64,000 nucleotides of DNA from NCBI RefSeq assembly GCF_012328925.1, contig NZ_JAAXLS010000004.1, positions 300,468 through 364,467 on the forward strand, read 5' to 3'. This document shows, in pieces, positions 50,947 to 59,000 of the stretch (positions within the stretch are counted from its first letter, which is position 1; each line of letters opens with the position of its first letter). Made by a program: the position numbers and the translations under genes. This stretch comes from Amycolatopsis acididurans (GTDB lineage: Bacteria > Actinomycetota > Actinomycetes > Mycobacteriales > Pseudonocardiaceae). A model generated the notes under the pieces. The model was given only the letters and a program-made list of their open reading frames with translations, made no database searches and was not told where the DNA came from.

Positions 50947-53336
50947 TTCGGTTCATACGGCGCGCACCCCGGTCCACGATCGCCTTGCTGAGGCGGTCGG
51001 CCGTGGGTGCGCGCCGGGCACCCGGCCACATCGCGCGCAGCCTGCGCCGTGTCCCGCCGCGCCGAGCGGCGGCCGTGCTGCTGCTGCTCGCACTCGGCGG
51101 CGCGACCGTGGCCGGGCTGCTGCAGTTCCGGATCGACACCGGCACCGACTCGTTCCTGCCCGCCAGCGACCTGACGATGCGGTCGCTGGAATCGGTGGCG
51201 CGCGGGTTCGGCGGCGACCCCATCGTGGTGACGCTGCAGTCGCGATCACCGCAAGCGCTGCTGACCGATCAGGAGCAACTGCCGCGGCTGCTGCAACTGG
51301 AAGGCAAGCTGTCGCAATCGCCTGGCGTGCAAAGCGTGTACGGGCCAGGCACCGTGCTCAACCAGGTCGCCATCTCCGCGGGCAACGTGCTCTCCCGGAT
51401 CGCCGGGGCGCGTGACGGCGTGCAGGCCGCCGCCGAGCAGGAGGCGCGGCAGAAGGGTCAGTCGCCCGCGCAGGCCGCGGCCGCGGGGCAGGCCGCCGTG
51501 CGCTCGTTCGACGAGCGCTACGGCAAGCTGCTCGTCCAGGGCATGCCGGCGGGGCTGCCGACCCTGCACAACCCGAACTTCGTCAAGGCGGTGGTCTTCG
51601 ACAGGAACGGCGACCCGCAACAGGCCTGGACACCTCTGGTGCCCAATTCGTCGACGGTGGCGATCCTCGTCCGGCCCGCCGCCGGGATCACCAGCGCGCA
51701 GACCTCGCAGCTCGTGGCCTCGGTCCGCGCGGACGTGGCGCACAGCGGGCTGGCGACGCAGCGTGTCACGGTCAGCGGGGTTCCGGCGGTGATCTCCGGG
51801 CTCGCCGAGGAGGTGCAGCACGAGCTGCCGATCATCGGTGGGATCGCGGTCGCCGCCATCGGGGTGCTGCTGGTCGCGTCGCAACGGTCGCGACCGCGGT
51901 GGCGGCGCGTGCTTCCGCTGGTGGTGGCACTGGCGGGCACGGCGATGACACTGGCCGCGTTCGGCTGGCTCGATCACCCCGTATCCCTTGGCGTGGTGGC
52001 GTTCCTGCCGATCCTGCTGGGCATCGGCAGCGACTTCCCGCTCTACCTGTTCCGTTCCACCGCACGGCGGCGGGTCATCGTGGCCGCCGCGGCCAGTGCC
52101 GCCGGTTTCCTCGCGATGGTCGTCTCGCCGCTGCCGTTCGTGCGCGAGCTCGGCATCGCGCTGGCGGTCGGTATCGCGCTCACCGTCGGGATCACGATGG
52201 CCGTTCTCCGGCTGAGCGGGCGGCCGGCCGAAGCTGTGGCGGCTCCCGCACGCGTGCGCTCCACGCGGGGAGCGCTCGGTTCCGCGCCGCGATGGGCCCG
52301 CTTGGTGGTTCTCGGTGTTCTCGTGGCGATGGCCGGGTTCGGCTGGTCCCAGCTGCCCTCGGTGGGAGTCGCCGCCGACCCGGAGACACTGGCCGCGGGG
52401 GTGCCGTCGATGACCGACGCCCAGTACACCCAGAGCGTCGTGGGCTATTCCGGCGACATCAGCGTGACGGTCAAGGGGAACAACCTGCTCACGCCCGAGG
52501 CTTTCCAGTGGGAGAAGAAGGCCGAGGACGAGATCCTCGCCAAGTTCGGCGGCCAGGTCTCCGCCATCGTCACGCCGCCCGGCCTGCTGTCCTTCCTCGG
52601 TGACACACCCGACGGCCGGCAGATCGTCGCGGCGTTGCAGATCGTGCCGAGCTACATCAGCTCCGCGGTCGTCTCGCCGGACGGCCGGATGGCGACGATG
52701 CTCTTCGGCATCAAACTGCAGGATCTCGGGCAGCAGCGCGATCTCATCCGGCAGATCACCCAGAGCCTGCCCCCGGCGCCGCCCGGTGTCAGCGCGGAAC
52801 TCACCGGCTTGCCGGTCGCCGCGGCCCGTGGTTACACGCTGATCTCCGACGGCCGGTTGCTGGCCAACGTGGGCGGCATTCTCGCGGCCGGGGCCGTGCT
52901 GTTGCTCGGCCTGCGCAACCGGCGGGACGCGGTGCGGGCGCTGCTGGCCGCGGCGATGTCGTCGGGCTGGATGCTGGCGACGATGTGGCTGCTCGGGTGG
53001 TCGTTCACGCCGCTCGATGTCGCACTGGGCTCGCTGATCGCGGCGACCGGATGCGAGTACACGGTGCTGCTGGCGGACAGCTACCGGCGCGGGCGGCCGC
53101 AGGTGCGGCGCTCGGTCGCCATCGCGTGTGCCTGTGCCTGCGCGGGATACCTGGCGCTGACCGCGTCGGGCTTGTCGGTTCTCCGCGAGTTCGGCGCGAC
53201 GCTCGCGGCGAGCGTGCTGCTGTCCATGCTCGCGGCGATCGTGGTGATCTGGTCGTGGCGGCCGGAGCCCGGCACACGAGGGGAAAGCGTTGTCGAACCG
53301 GAGAAGGTACCGGTGAAAGTCGAGGTGCACGCATGA
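50943..53336 (+). CDS. RND/MMPL-family transport protein in the mce operon
   Basis: 797 residues; the ATG overlaps the stop of mceF (ATGA). One membrane segment near residue 50 (AAAVLLLLALGGATVAGLLQ) leads to a periplasmic-type domain of about 200 residues. A helix cluster (PIIGGIAVAAIGVLLVAS, VALAGTAMTLAAFGWL, GVVAFLPILLGIGSDFPLYL) follows, and then a second copy of the same layout (GWSFTPLDVALGSLIAATGC). The GIGSDFPLYLF and ATGCEYTVLLADSYRRGR segments match the D/E-bearing proton-relay helices of RND/HpnN/MMPL proteins. It could export or hand over lipids at the membrane; its direction is unknown. Confidence 0.85.
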   Translation: MIRFIRRAPRSTIALLRRSAVGARRAPGHIARSLRRVPPRRAAAVLLLLALGGATVAGLLQFRIDTGTDSFLPASDLTMRSLESVARGFGGDPIVVTLQSRSPQALLTDQEQLPRLLQLEGKLSQSPGVQSVYGPGTVLNQVAISAGNVLSRIAGARDGVQAAAEQEARQKGQSPAQAAAAGQAAVRSFDERYGKLLVQGMPAGLPTLHNPNFVKAVVFDRNGDPQQAWTPLVPNSSTVAILVRPAAGITSAQTSQLVASVRADVAHSGLATQRVTVSGVPAVISGLAEEVQHELPIIGGIAVAAIGVLLVASQRSRPRWRRVLPLVVALAGTAMTLAAFGWLDHPVSLGVVAFLPILLGIGSDFPLYLFRSTARRRVIVAAAASAAGFLAMVVSPLPFVRELGIALAVGIALTVGITMAVLRLSGRPAEAVAAPARVRSTRGALGSAPRWARLVVLGVLVAMAGFGWSQLPSVGVAADPETLAAGVPSMTDAQYTQSVVGYSGDISVTVKGNNLLTPEAFQWEKKAEDEILAKFGGQVSAIVTPPGLLSFLGDTPDGRQIVAALQIVPSYISSAVVSPDGRMATMLFGIKLQDLGQQRDLIRQITQSLPPAPPGVSAELTGLPVAAARGYTLISDGRLLANVGGILAAGAVLLLGLRNRRDAVRALLAAAMSSGWMLATMWLLGWSFTPLDVALGSLIAATGCEYTVLLADSYRRGRPQVRRSVAIACACACAGYLALTASGLSVLREFGATLAASVLLSMLAAIVVIWSWRPEPGTRGESVVEPEKVPVKVEVHA

Positions 53337-54409
53337 GTGTGGCGATTGGCGCAACACGAGGCTGGGCAACGGGAATCGCGCGGTCGGTGCGTTCCGGTGA
53401 TACCGGCTGGTTCGTTCCCCGGCGACGATGGCGCCGGCTCGTGGCCGTGATCCTGACCGCGGCGCTGGGACTCGCGGCGGTCGCGGTGCTCGTGGTGCGG
53501 GCCGTGTTCGGGCTGCCCGCCGGTGCCGCGCTGGAAGTCAACGGCACCGTGGTGTCGACACAGGAACTCCAGCACCGCGTGAGCGTGCTGACCGCGCTCT
53601 ACAGTGTCCAGCCACCGCAAGGAGGTCAGGCGCTGGACACCTTCGACCGCCTGGCGGCGAAATCGCAGGCGCTGACGCTGGTCATCGACGACGCGGCCAA
53701 GGCGCAGGGCATCACGGTCGCCGACAAGGACGCGAGCGCCGCCCTCGACCAGTTGATCCAGCAGGGTTTTCCGCAGGGGCGCCAGGCCTTCCTCAACGCG
53801 CTGTCGGCGAAGGGTGCCTCCGAACAGGATGTGCTCAACGAGGTCAAGCTCCAGTTGGAAACCTCGCGGCTGTACGACAAGACGACCGCGGGCGTGCCCG
53901 CCGCGACCGATCAGGACGTGCAGCAGGCGATCGCTTCCCGCGCGGCCACCGCCTTCTCGCCGGAGAAACGCCACATCCGCAACATCGTGGTGAGCACGCA
54001 GGAACAGGCACAGCAGATTCTGCAACAGGCCAGGTCCGGCCAGGATTTCACCGCCCTCGCCCAGCAGTTCTCCGAAGACGGGAGCACGAAGTCGAACGGT
54101 GGTGACCTCGGCAGCGTCGCCGTCACGCAACTCGACGCCGGCTATGGCAAGCAGGCCTTCGCGACGGCGGCGGGCGGGGTCTTCGGCCCGGTCCAGGACG
54201 CCTACGGCTGGAACGTCGGGCAGATCGTCGACGTGACACAGCCGGCGCAGCTTCCCGACGCGCAGATCAAGACCAACGTCACCAACGCGCACAAGAACGA
54301 CGCCTGGAACGCATGGCTGACGGGGCAACTGCGGAACGCGAAGATCCGGTATGCCGATCAGTACCAGCCCGCCGACCCGAACGTGCTCACGGGGACGACG
54401 GTGCCATGA
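53333..54409 (+). CDS. Membrane-anchored parvulin-type peptidyl-prolyl isomerase (PrsA/SurA-like)
   Basis: 358 residues, ATGA overlap with the RND gene. A membrane anchor lies at about residues 35-62 (LVAVILTAALGLAAVAVLVV). A SurA/PrsA-type N-terminal domain follows (EVNGTVVSTQELQHRV), then the parvulin domain near residues 215-300 with RHIRNIVVSTQEQAQQIL, FSEDGSTKSNGGDLGSV and FGPVQDAYGWNVGQIVDV. It acts outside the membrane and may fold the Mce proteins or the RND protein made from the same mRNA. Confidence 0.85.
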   Translation: MSVAIGATRGWATGIARSVRSGDTGWFVPRRRWRRLVAVILTAALGLAAVAVLVVRAVFGLPAGAALEVNGTVVSTQELQHRVSVLTALYSVQPPQGGQALDTFDRLAAKSQALTLVIDDAAKAQGITVADKDASAALDQLIQQGFPQGRQAFLNALSAKGASEQDVLNEVKLQLETSRLYDKTTAGVPAATDQDVQQAIASRAATAFSPEKRHIRNIVVSTQEQAQQILQQARSGQDFTALAQQFSEDGSTKSNGGDLGSVAVTQLDAGYGKQAFATAAGGVFGPVQDAYGWNVGQIVDVTQPAQLPDAQIKTNVTNAHKNDAWNAWLTGQLRNAKIRYADQYQPADPNVLTGTTVP

Positions 54410-54612
54410 CGGTCATGCTGATCATCGTCGCGCTGATACTGGCCGGGATCGGCCAATGGGGCCGGCGCCGCCTGTTGCCGGCCGTGGCGGCCGAACTCGG
54501 TGACGGTGATCCCGCCATCACCGCGCGGGTGGCGGTCTTGCGGCGGGGCACGCTCGCCTGCCACGTGGTGGCGGCCGTCCTGCTGGTAACGGCGGTGATG
54601 CCGTTCCTATGA
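54406..54612 (+). CDS. Small membrane protein, unknown
   Basis: 68 residues, ATGA overlaps at both ends with its neighbours. Two hydrophobic segments (VMLIIVALILAGIGQW and LACHVVAAVLLVTAVMPFL) flank a short charged loop (AAELGDGDPAITARVAVLRR). I recognise no family. The tight coupling to the mce operon suggests an accessory role. Confidence 0.65.
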   Translation: MTVMLIIVALILAGIGQWGRRRLLPAVAAELGDGDPAITARVAVLRRGTLACHVVAAVLLVTAVMPFL

Positions 54613-55118
54613 AAACCGGCCCGAGCCACCACCGACTTGTCCGCGACAACAACAAGGTCGTTGATGCAGCTATGTTGATTTCACTGTTCGCCTGCGTTTC
54701 CGCCGCGCTTCTCGCGTTGTGCATCGTGTTCACCGATCCGTGGTACGGGTACGGTGCCGTCGCCGCCAGCCTCATCGGCGTGGCGATCTATTTCGTCGAC
54801 AAAGTGCTCCGGCGGCGCAAGGCCGCCGAACCGGCGGTCGAGTCCGGTGAGACCGGCGAAACGGAGCAGACCGAGTCCGAAGAGGACGAGCCAGCCGCCG
54901 AGGAGCCGGAAGAGACCCTCAACGTCGAGATCGTGCACGACAGCGGCGACGTCGTCGTGGCCACGATTCCCGGCCGCCGGCGCTACCACACCCTGGACTG
55001 TGAGCTGCTGCGCGGCGAAGACTTCGAGGAGATCACCGAGACGGAAGCGCGTGCCGAGGGCTTCACCGCGTGCACGGCGTGCGCGCACGCCGCCGGGAAA
55101 CGCGTCCGGATCGCCTGA
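54609..55118 (+). CDS. Membrane protein with acidic linker and HxxxC-CxxC putative zinc site
   Basis: 169 residues. Two membrane segments (residues about 20-40 and 47-65) are followed by a basic turn (KVLRRRK) and a 30-residue acidic linker of Glu, Thr and Pro. The C-terminal part is RYHTLDCELLRGEDF (H127, C131) and ...EGFTACTACAHAAG (C155, C158). H-x3-C with a later CxxC is the zinc-binding pattern seen in Ada-like domains and at the end of some ComEC/nuclease proteins. It is the last gene of the mce transcription unit; function unknown. Confidence 0.7.
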   Translation: MKTGPSHHRLVRDNNKVVDAAMLISLFACVSAALLALCIVFTDPWYGYGAVAASLIGVAIYFVDKVLRRRKAAEPAVESGETGETEQTESEEDEPAAEEPEETLNVEIVHDSGDVVVATIPGRRRYHTLDCELLRGEDFEEITETEARAEGFTACTACAHAAGKRVRIA

Positions 55119-55158
55119 TGACAATCGAACGTTGAGAAATAAATCTAAAGTCATTAGG
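55118..55158 (+). promoter_or_regulatory. Promoter/operator of the fused CoA-transferase gene
   Basis: ATGACA at 55118-55123, a 17-base spacer and AAATCT at 55141-55146 form a promoter. The motif AATCTAAAGTCATTAGG (55142-55158) overlaps its -10 box. The first 16 bases are the exact reverse complement of the left arm of the inverted repeat at 29373-29388. No left arm is seen here, so it is a half-site. Confidence 0.55.
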
Positions 55159-55204
55159 CTTACGAACTGATTCCACGATTCGAGGAGAGTTCGGAGGCCT
55201 GTTC

Positions 55205-57448
55205 ATGTCACTGCCGCTGGCCGGTATCCGGGTACTGGACCTGACCGACGGGCTCGGCGAATCGTCCGGGCGTTACCTGGCCGACCTGGGTGCCGAAGTC
55301 GTTCGCGCGGAAGTGCCCGGCGGCTCCCGCTCGCGCCACGCCGAACCGGTGCTCGACGGGGTCAGCGTCCCGTTCGCGTTGCGCAACGCGAACAAGCTGG
55401 GCATCACGCTGAACCTCGACGACGGGGGCGATCGCGAGCGTCTTCGTGATCTCGCCGCGGGCGCCGATATCGTCGTCCAATCGGGATGGCGGCTCGACTC
55501 CGGCGAACTGACGGCGCTCAACCCGGCGCTGGTGTGGGTGTCGGTCAGCCCGTTCGGGCAGACCGGGCCTTACCGCGACTGGGCCGCCACGGAGGACGTG
55601 CTGTACGCGCTGAGCGGGGTACTTTCGCGCTCGGGCGCGCCGGGAGCGCAACCCCTGCTGCCGCCCGCGGGCCTGGCCGAGGAGACGGTGGGTGTACACG
55701 CCGCGTGGGCGGCGCTGCTGGCCTACTACCAGCGGTTGCGCACCGGTCGCGGCGAGACCGTCGACGTGTCCGCCTTCGAGGTGCTGGTGCACGGCTTCGA
55801 CCCGGCGTTCGGTACGCAAGGGTCGGCCGCGGCGGGACGCTCGGAGGACTTTCCGCGCGGGCGGCCCGACGCGGCCGGCTTTTATCCGGTCTTCCGGTGT
55901 CTCGACGGTCAGGTCCGCATCTGCCTGCTGGCCAAACGGCAGTGGCGGGGCATGTTCGAGTGGCTCGGCGAGCCCGAGGAGTTCGCGGATCCGAAGTACG
56001 ACACCATTCCCGCGAGGTTCGCCGCGGCGAACCGGCTGCACCCGCTGATCGCACGGCTGTTCGCCACGAAGACCAGGGACGAACTGGTGGCCGAAGGCGC
56101 GGCCAGGGGAGTGCCGGTCGGCGGTGTGCTCGACCTGCCCGAGGTTCTGACGGCCGAACATTTCCTGGCTTCGGGAGCGCTGACCGACGCCGAGATCAGC
56201 CCGGGCGTGCGCGCGCGGATACCGTCCGGCTACACCAGGATCGATGGCGAACGGGCGGGATTCCGGACGCGTGCGCCACGCGTCGGCGAGCACGACGCCG
56301 TCGTCGGGCCGCGTCCGTCCATTGTGGCCGATACCGGCACCGACGGCGGCTCGCCGTTCGAGGGACTGCGGGTCCTGGACCTCGGCGTGATCGTGTTCGG
56401 CGCGGAGCTGAGCAGGCAGTTCGCCGACTACGGCGCCGACGTCATCAAGATCGAGAACAAGCATTTCCCGGACGGGCTCCGGCAGTCCAAGCGCGGCTCG
56501 GCCCTGGCCGCCTCGGTGGCCTGGGGGCACCGCAACAAGCGCAGCCTCGGCCTCGATCTCCGCCAGGCCGAGGGCAAGGAGATCTTCCGCAGGCTCGTCG
56601 CGCAGGCCGATGTCGTGCTGGCCAACTTCAAACCCGGCACGCTCGAGTCGATGGGACTGTCCTACGCGGACCTCGCGAAGATCAATCCGAGGATCGTCGT
56701 GTCGGACAGCAGCGCGTTCGGCGGCAACGGCCCGTGGCGCACGCGCCTCGGGTACGGGCCGCTGGTGCGCGCGTCGTGCGGGGTGTCCGCGCTGTGGCGC
56801 TACCCGGGCGAGGAGGACCTGCTGTGCGACGGCTCGACCGTCTTTCCCGACCACGTCGCGGCGCAGGTCGCCGCGGTCGCGGTGCTCGCCGCCCTCATCC
56901 AGCGCACGGGCTCTGGCCGCGGGACGGCGGTGGAGGTCGCGCAGGCGGACGTCGCGCTCGTGCAGCTCGGGGCACAACTGGTCGCCGGACGCGCCGCCGG
57001 ATCACCGGTGTACGCCTGCGCGGGAGACGACGAGTGGTGCGTCGTGTCGATACGCGACGACGAAGACCGGGCTCGGCTGGAGAAGGTGACCGGCGACCAG
57101 GCACTGGAGGCGTGGCTGCGGGAGCGGTCGCCGCTCGAGGCGATGACGGCGCTGCAGGAAGCCGGTGTTGCGGCGGGTGCGATGCGCCGCCTTCCCGAAC
57201 TTCTCACCGATCCGCAGCTCGAGGCCCGGCAGGCCTACACCGTCCTCGAACACGATCTGCTGCCCCGGCCGCTGCCCGCCGCGGCGCGGGTCGTGCGGTT
57301 CTCGGCGATCCCCGATCCGAGCCTGCGGCAAGCCCCGGTCGCCGGCCGGCACACGCGGCAGATCTGCGAATCCGTGCTCGGTATGAGTGCGACCGAGATC
57401 GGCGCGCTGGTCGAATCGGGTGTCCTTCAGCCGGCCGAAGTTCAGTGA
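55205..57448 (+). CDS. Fused double-domain class III CoA-transferase (CaiB/BaiF)
   Basis: 747 residues made of two CaiB-type domains: residues about 1-365 (start LAGIRVLDLTDGLGESSGRY) and about 373-747 (start FEGLRVLDLGVIVFGAELSR). Both have the GADV/GAEVV nucleotide-fold segment. The catalytic Asp is present in domain 2 (D582 in EVAQADVAL) but is replaced by Glu in domain 1 (E192 in DVSAFEVLV). The protein should move CoA to or from a pathway acid; domain 1 may be structural. Expression from 55118-55158 ties it to the mce/oxygenase regulon. Confidence 0.85.
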   Translation: MSLPLAGIRVLDLTDGLGESSGRYLADLGAEVVRAEVPGGSRSRHAEPVLDGVSVPFALRNANKLGITLNLDDGGDRERLRDLAAGADIVVQSGWRLDSGELTALNPALVWVSVSPFGQTGPYRDWAATEDVLYALSGVLSRSGAPGAQPLLPPAGLAEETVGVHAAWAALLAYYQRLRTGRGETVDVSAFEVLVHGFDPAFGTQGSAAAGRSEDFPRGRPDAAGFYPVFRCLDGQVRICLLAKRQWRGMFEWLGEPEEFADPKYDTIPARFAAANRLHPLIARLFATKTRDELVAEGAARGVPVGGVLDLPEVLTAEHFLASGALTDAEISPGVRARIPSGYTRIDGERAGFRTRAPRVGEHDAVVGPRPSIVADTGTDGGSPFEGLRVLDLGVIVFGAELSRQFADYGADVIKIENKHFPDGLRQSKRGSALAASVAWGHRNKRSLGLDLRQAEGKEIFRRLVAQADVVLANFKPGTLESMGLSYADLAKINPRIVVSDSSAFGGNGPWRTRLGYGPLVRASCGVSALWRYPGEEDLLCDGSTVFPDHVAAQVAAVAVLAALIQRTGSGRGTAVEVAQADVALVQLGAQLVAGRAAGSPVYACAGDDEWCVVSIRDDEDRARLEKVTGDQALEAWLRERSPLEAMTALQEAGVAAGAMRRLPELLTDPQLEARQAYTVLEHDLLPRPLPAAARVVRFSAIPDPSLRQAPVAGRHTRQICESVLGMSATEIGALVESGVLQPAEVQ

Positions 57449-57454
57449 CGGGCC

Positions 57455-57491
57455 GGGCGTGAAGGGGTGCGTTGCCGGCGCCTTCACGCCC
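57455..57491. terminator. Bidirectional terminator between convergent genes
   Basis: An 11-base perfect stem GGGCGTGAAGG / CCTTCACGCCC with a 15-base loop lies between the convergent CoA-transferase and SDR genes. Its right arm contains the SDR stop codon. It can end transcription from both sides. Confidence 0.7.
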
Positions 57492-58224
57492 GCCAGATCT
57501 GTTCGCCCGCGCGGGTCAGCACGATGCTGGGCACCACGGCGTGCGCGGACAGCCGCGAAACGGACAGCACCAGTTCGGCGACGTCTCGGGTGGTGAGCAT
57601 GGCGTCCCGGCCGAGGCTGTCGCGTTTGAAGGTGGTCATGTCCGTGTCCACGTAGCCGGGGCACAGTGCGGTCGCGGTGACGCCGCTGGCCGACTCTTCG
57701 AGCGTGAGGGTTTCGCACAGCGAGATCAGGCCCGCCTTGCTCGCTCCGTAGGCGGACAAGCCGGCCTCGCCCGCGACACCCGTGATGGAGGACAGCGCCA
57801 CGACCTTGGCGCCGCGTGCCGGGGTCGCCGCGGCCGATTTCCGCAGCAGCGGCAGGGTCTGCTGGATCAGCTGGAACTGGGCGCGCAGATTGACGTTGAG
57901 GACCAGGTCGTAGGTCTTCAACGGCAACTCGGCCACCGTGCCTTCCGCGCCGACGCCACCGTTGAGCACAAGAAGATCCAGCGCGCCGAACCGCTCCGTG
58001 TGCTCGGCCGCCAGGCGATCGACGTCCTGCTCACGCCCGAGGTTGGCGACCACGGGATGCGCCTCCGCGCCCGCTTCGCGCAATGCCGCCGCCGCGTCGA
58101 GGAGGCCGGGCTCGCGTCGGGCGGCCAAAGTCAGCGCGTAGCCCTCATCGGCCAGCCTGCGCGCGATCTCCAGGCCGATGCCCCGCGACGCGCCGGTCAC
58201 GAGTGCCGTCCGGGTCGTTGTCAT
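57484..58224 (-). CDS. Short-chain dehydrogenase/reductase
   Basis: 246 residues from the ATG at 58224. TGASRGIGLEIARRLA binds the cofactor, LNGGVG stands where NAG usually is, VALSSITG carries the catalytic Ser and YGASKAGLISLCETLTLE the YxxxK pair; PGYVDTDM follows. The basic/hydroxylic context after the glycine motif (AARREP) suggests NADP. It is the last gene of the leftward beta-oxidation operon, six bases after the hydratase gene. Substrate unknown; a 3-hydroxyacyl-CoA or a pathway alcohol is likely. Confidence 0.85.
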   Translation of the reverse strand: MTTTRTALVTGASRGIGLEIARRLADEGYALTLAARREPGLLDAAAALREAGAEAHPVVANLGREQDVDRLAAEHTERFGALDLLVLNGGVGAEGTVAELPLKTYDLVLNVNLRAQFQLIQQTLPLLRKSAAATPARGAKVVALSSITGVAGEAGLSAYGASKAGLISLCETLTLEESASGVTATALCPGYVDTDMTTFKRDSLGRDAMLTTRDVAELVLSVSRLSAHAVVPSIVLTRAGEQIWRA

Positions 58225-58229
58225 GGCGA

Positions 58230-59000
58230 TCACTTGCCTTGGAAGCGGGGGCGCCGCTTCTCCTGGAAGGCGGCGGTGCCTTCGGCGAAGTCGGCGGTAC
58301 CGAACAGTGCGACCTGGCCTTCGCGTTCGATGGCGAGCGCGGTTTCCAGTTGTGCGAGGGCGGTGGCGTTGAAGGCGCGTTTCGTCTGGGCGTAGGAGGC
58401 GGTGGGGCCGTTGGCGAGCTTGGTGACGAGACCGTCCACTGTGGTCTGGAACTCCTGGTCGGGGACGGCCTGGGTGATCATGCCCCAGTCTTCGGCGGTG
58501 CTGGCGCCGATGCGTTCGCCCAGCATCGCCATGCGCACGGCGCGGGCGCGGCCGACCGCGGCGGGCACGAGCGCGGTCGACCCGCCGTCGGGCATCAGCC
58601 CGATGCCGGCGAAGGCGAGCAGGAAGTAGGCCGATTTGGCGGCCACGGTGAGGTCCGCGGCCAGCGCGATCGAGCACCCGACCCCGGCGGCGGGCCCGTT
58701 GACGGCTGCCACCACCGGTTTGGGCACCTGCCGGATCGCACGGATGAGCCGGTTGGCGTTGTCGAGCGTCTCGTAGCCGACCGCCTCGCCGGGGTTGACT
58801 TCGCCGATATCGGCGCCGGAGCTGAAGGCCCGCCCCGCACCGGTGAGCACGATGACCCGGACGTCGCCGTCCTGGCCGTGCGCCTCGATGAGGTCACTGA
58901 CCTCGTTGAGCATCTCGCCGGTGAACGCGTTGAGCGAATCGGGCCGGTCGAACGTGATGCGCAGGGCGTTGTCCGCGCGGCGCGTGGTGACGGTGGACAT
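58230..59000 (-). CDS. Enoyl-CoA hydratase
   Basis: 256 residues from the ATG at 59000, which shares one base with the stop of the racemase gene. Oxyanion-hole segments are AFSSGADIGEVN and VNGPAAGVGCSIALAADLTV; the position of the first catalytic Glu reads GIGLMPDGGSTALVP, as in PaaG/EchA-type hydratases that lack it. The C-terminus ENREGQ-like EREGQVALFGTADFAEGTAA and FQEKRRPRFQGK is typical of true family members. It follows the acyl-CoA dehydrogenase in beta-oxidation or isomerises double bonds. Confidence 0.87.
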   Translation of the reverse strand: MSTVTTRRADNALRITFDRPDSLNAFTGEMLNEVSDLIEAHGQDGDVRVIVLTGAGRAFSSGADIGEVNPGEAVGYETLDNANRLIRAIRQVPKPVVAAVNGPAAGVGCSIALAADLTVAAKSAYFLLAFAGIGLMPDGGSTALVPAAVGRARAVRMAMLGERIGASTAEDWGMITQAVPDQEFQTTVDGLVTKLANGPTASYAQTKRAFNATALAQLETALAIEREGQVALFGTADFAEGTAAFQEKRRPRFQGK

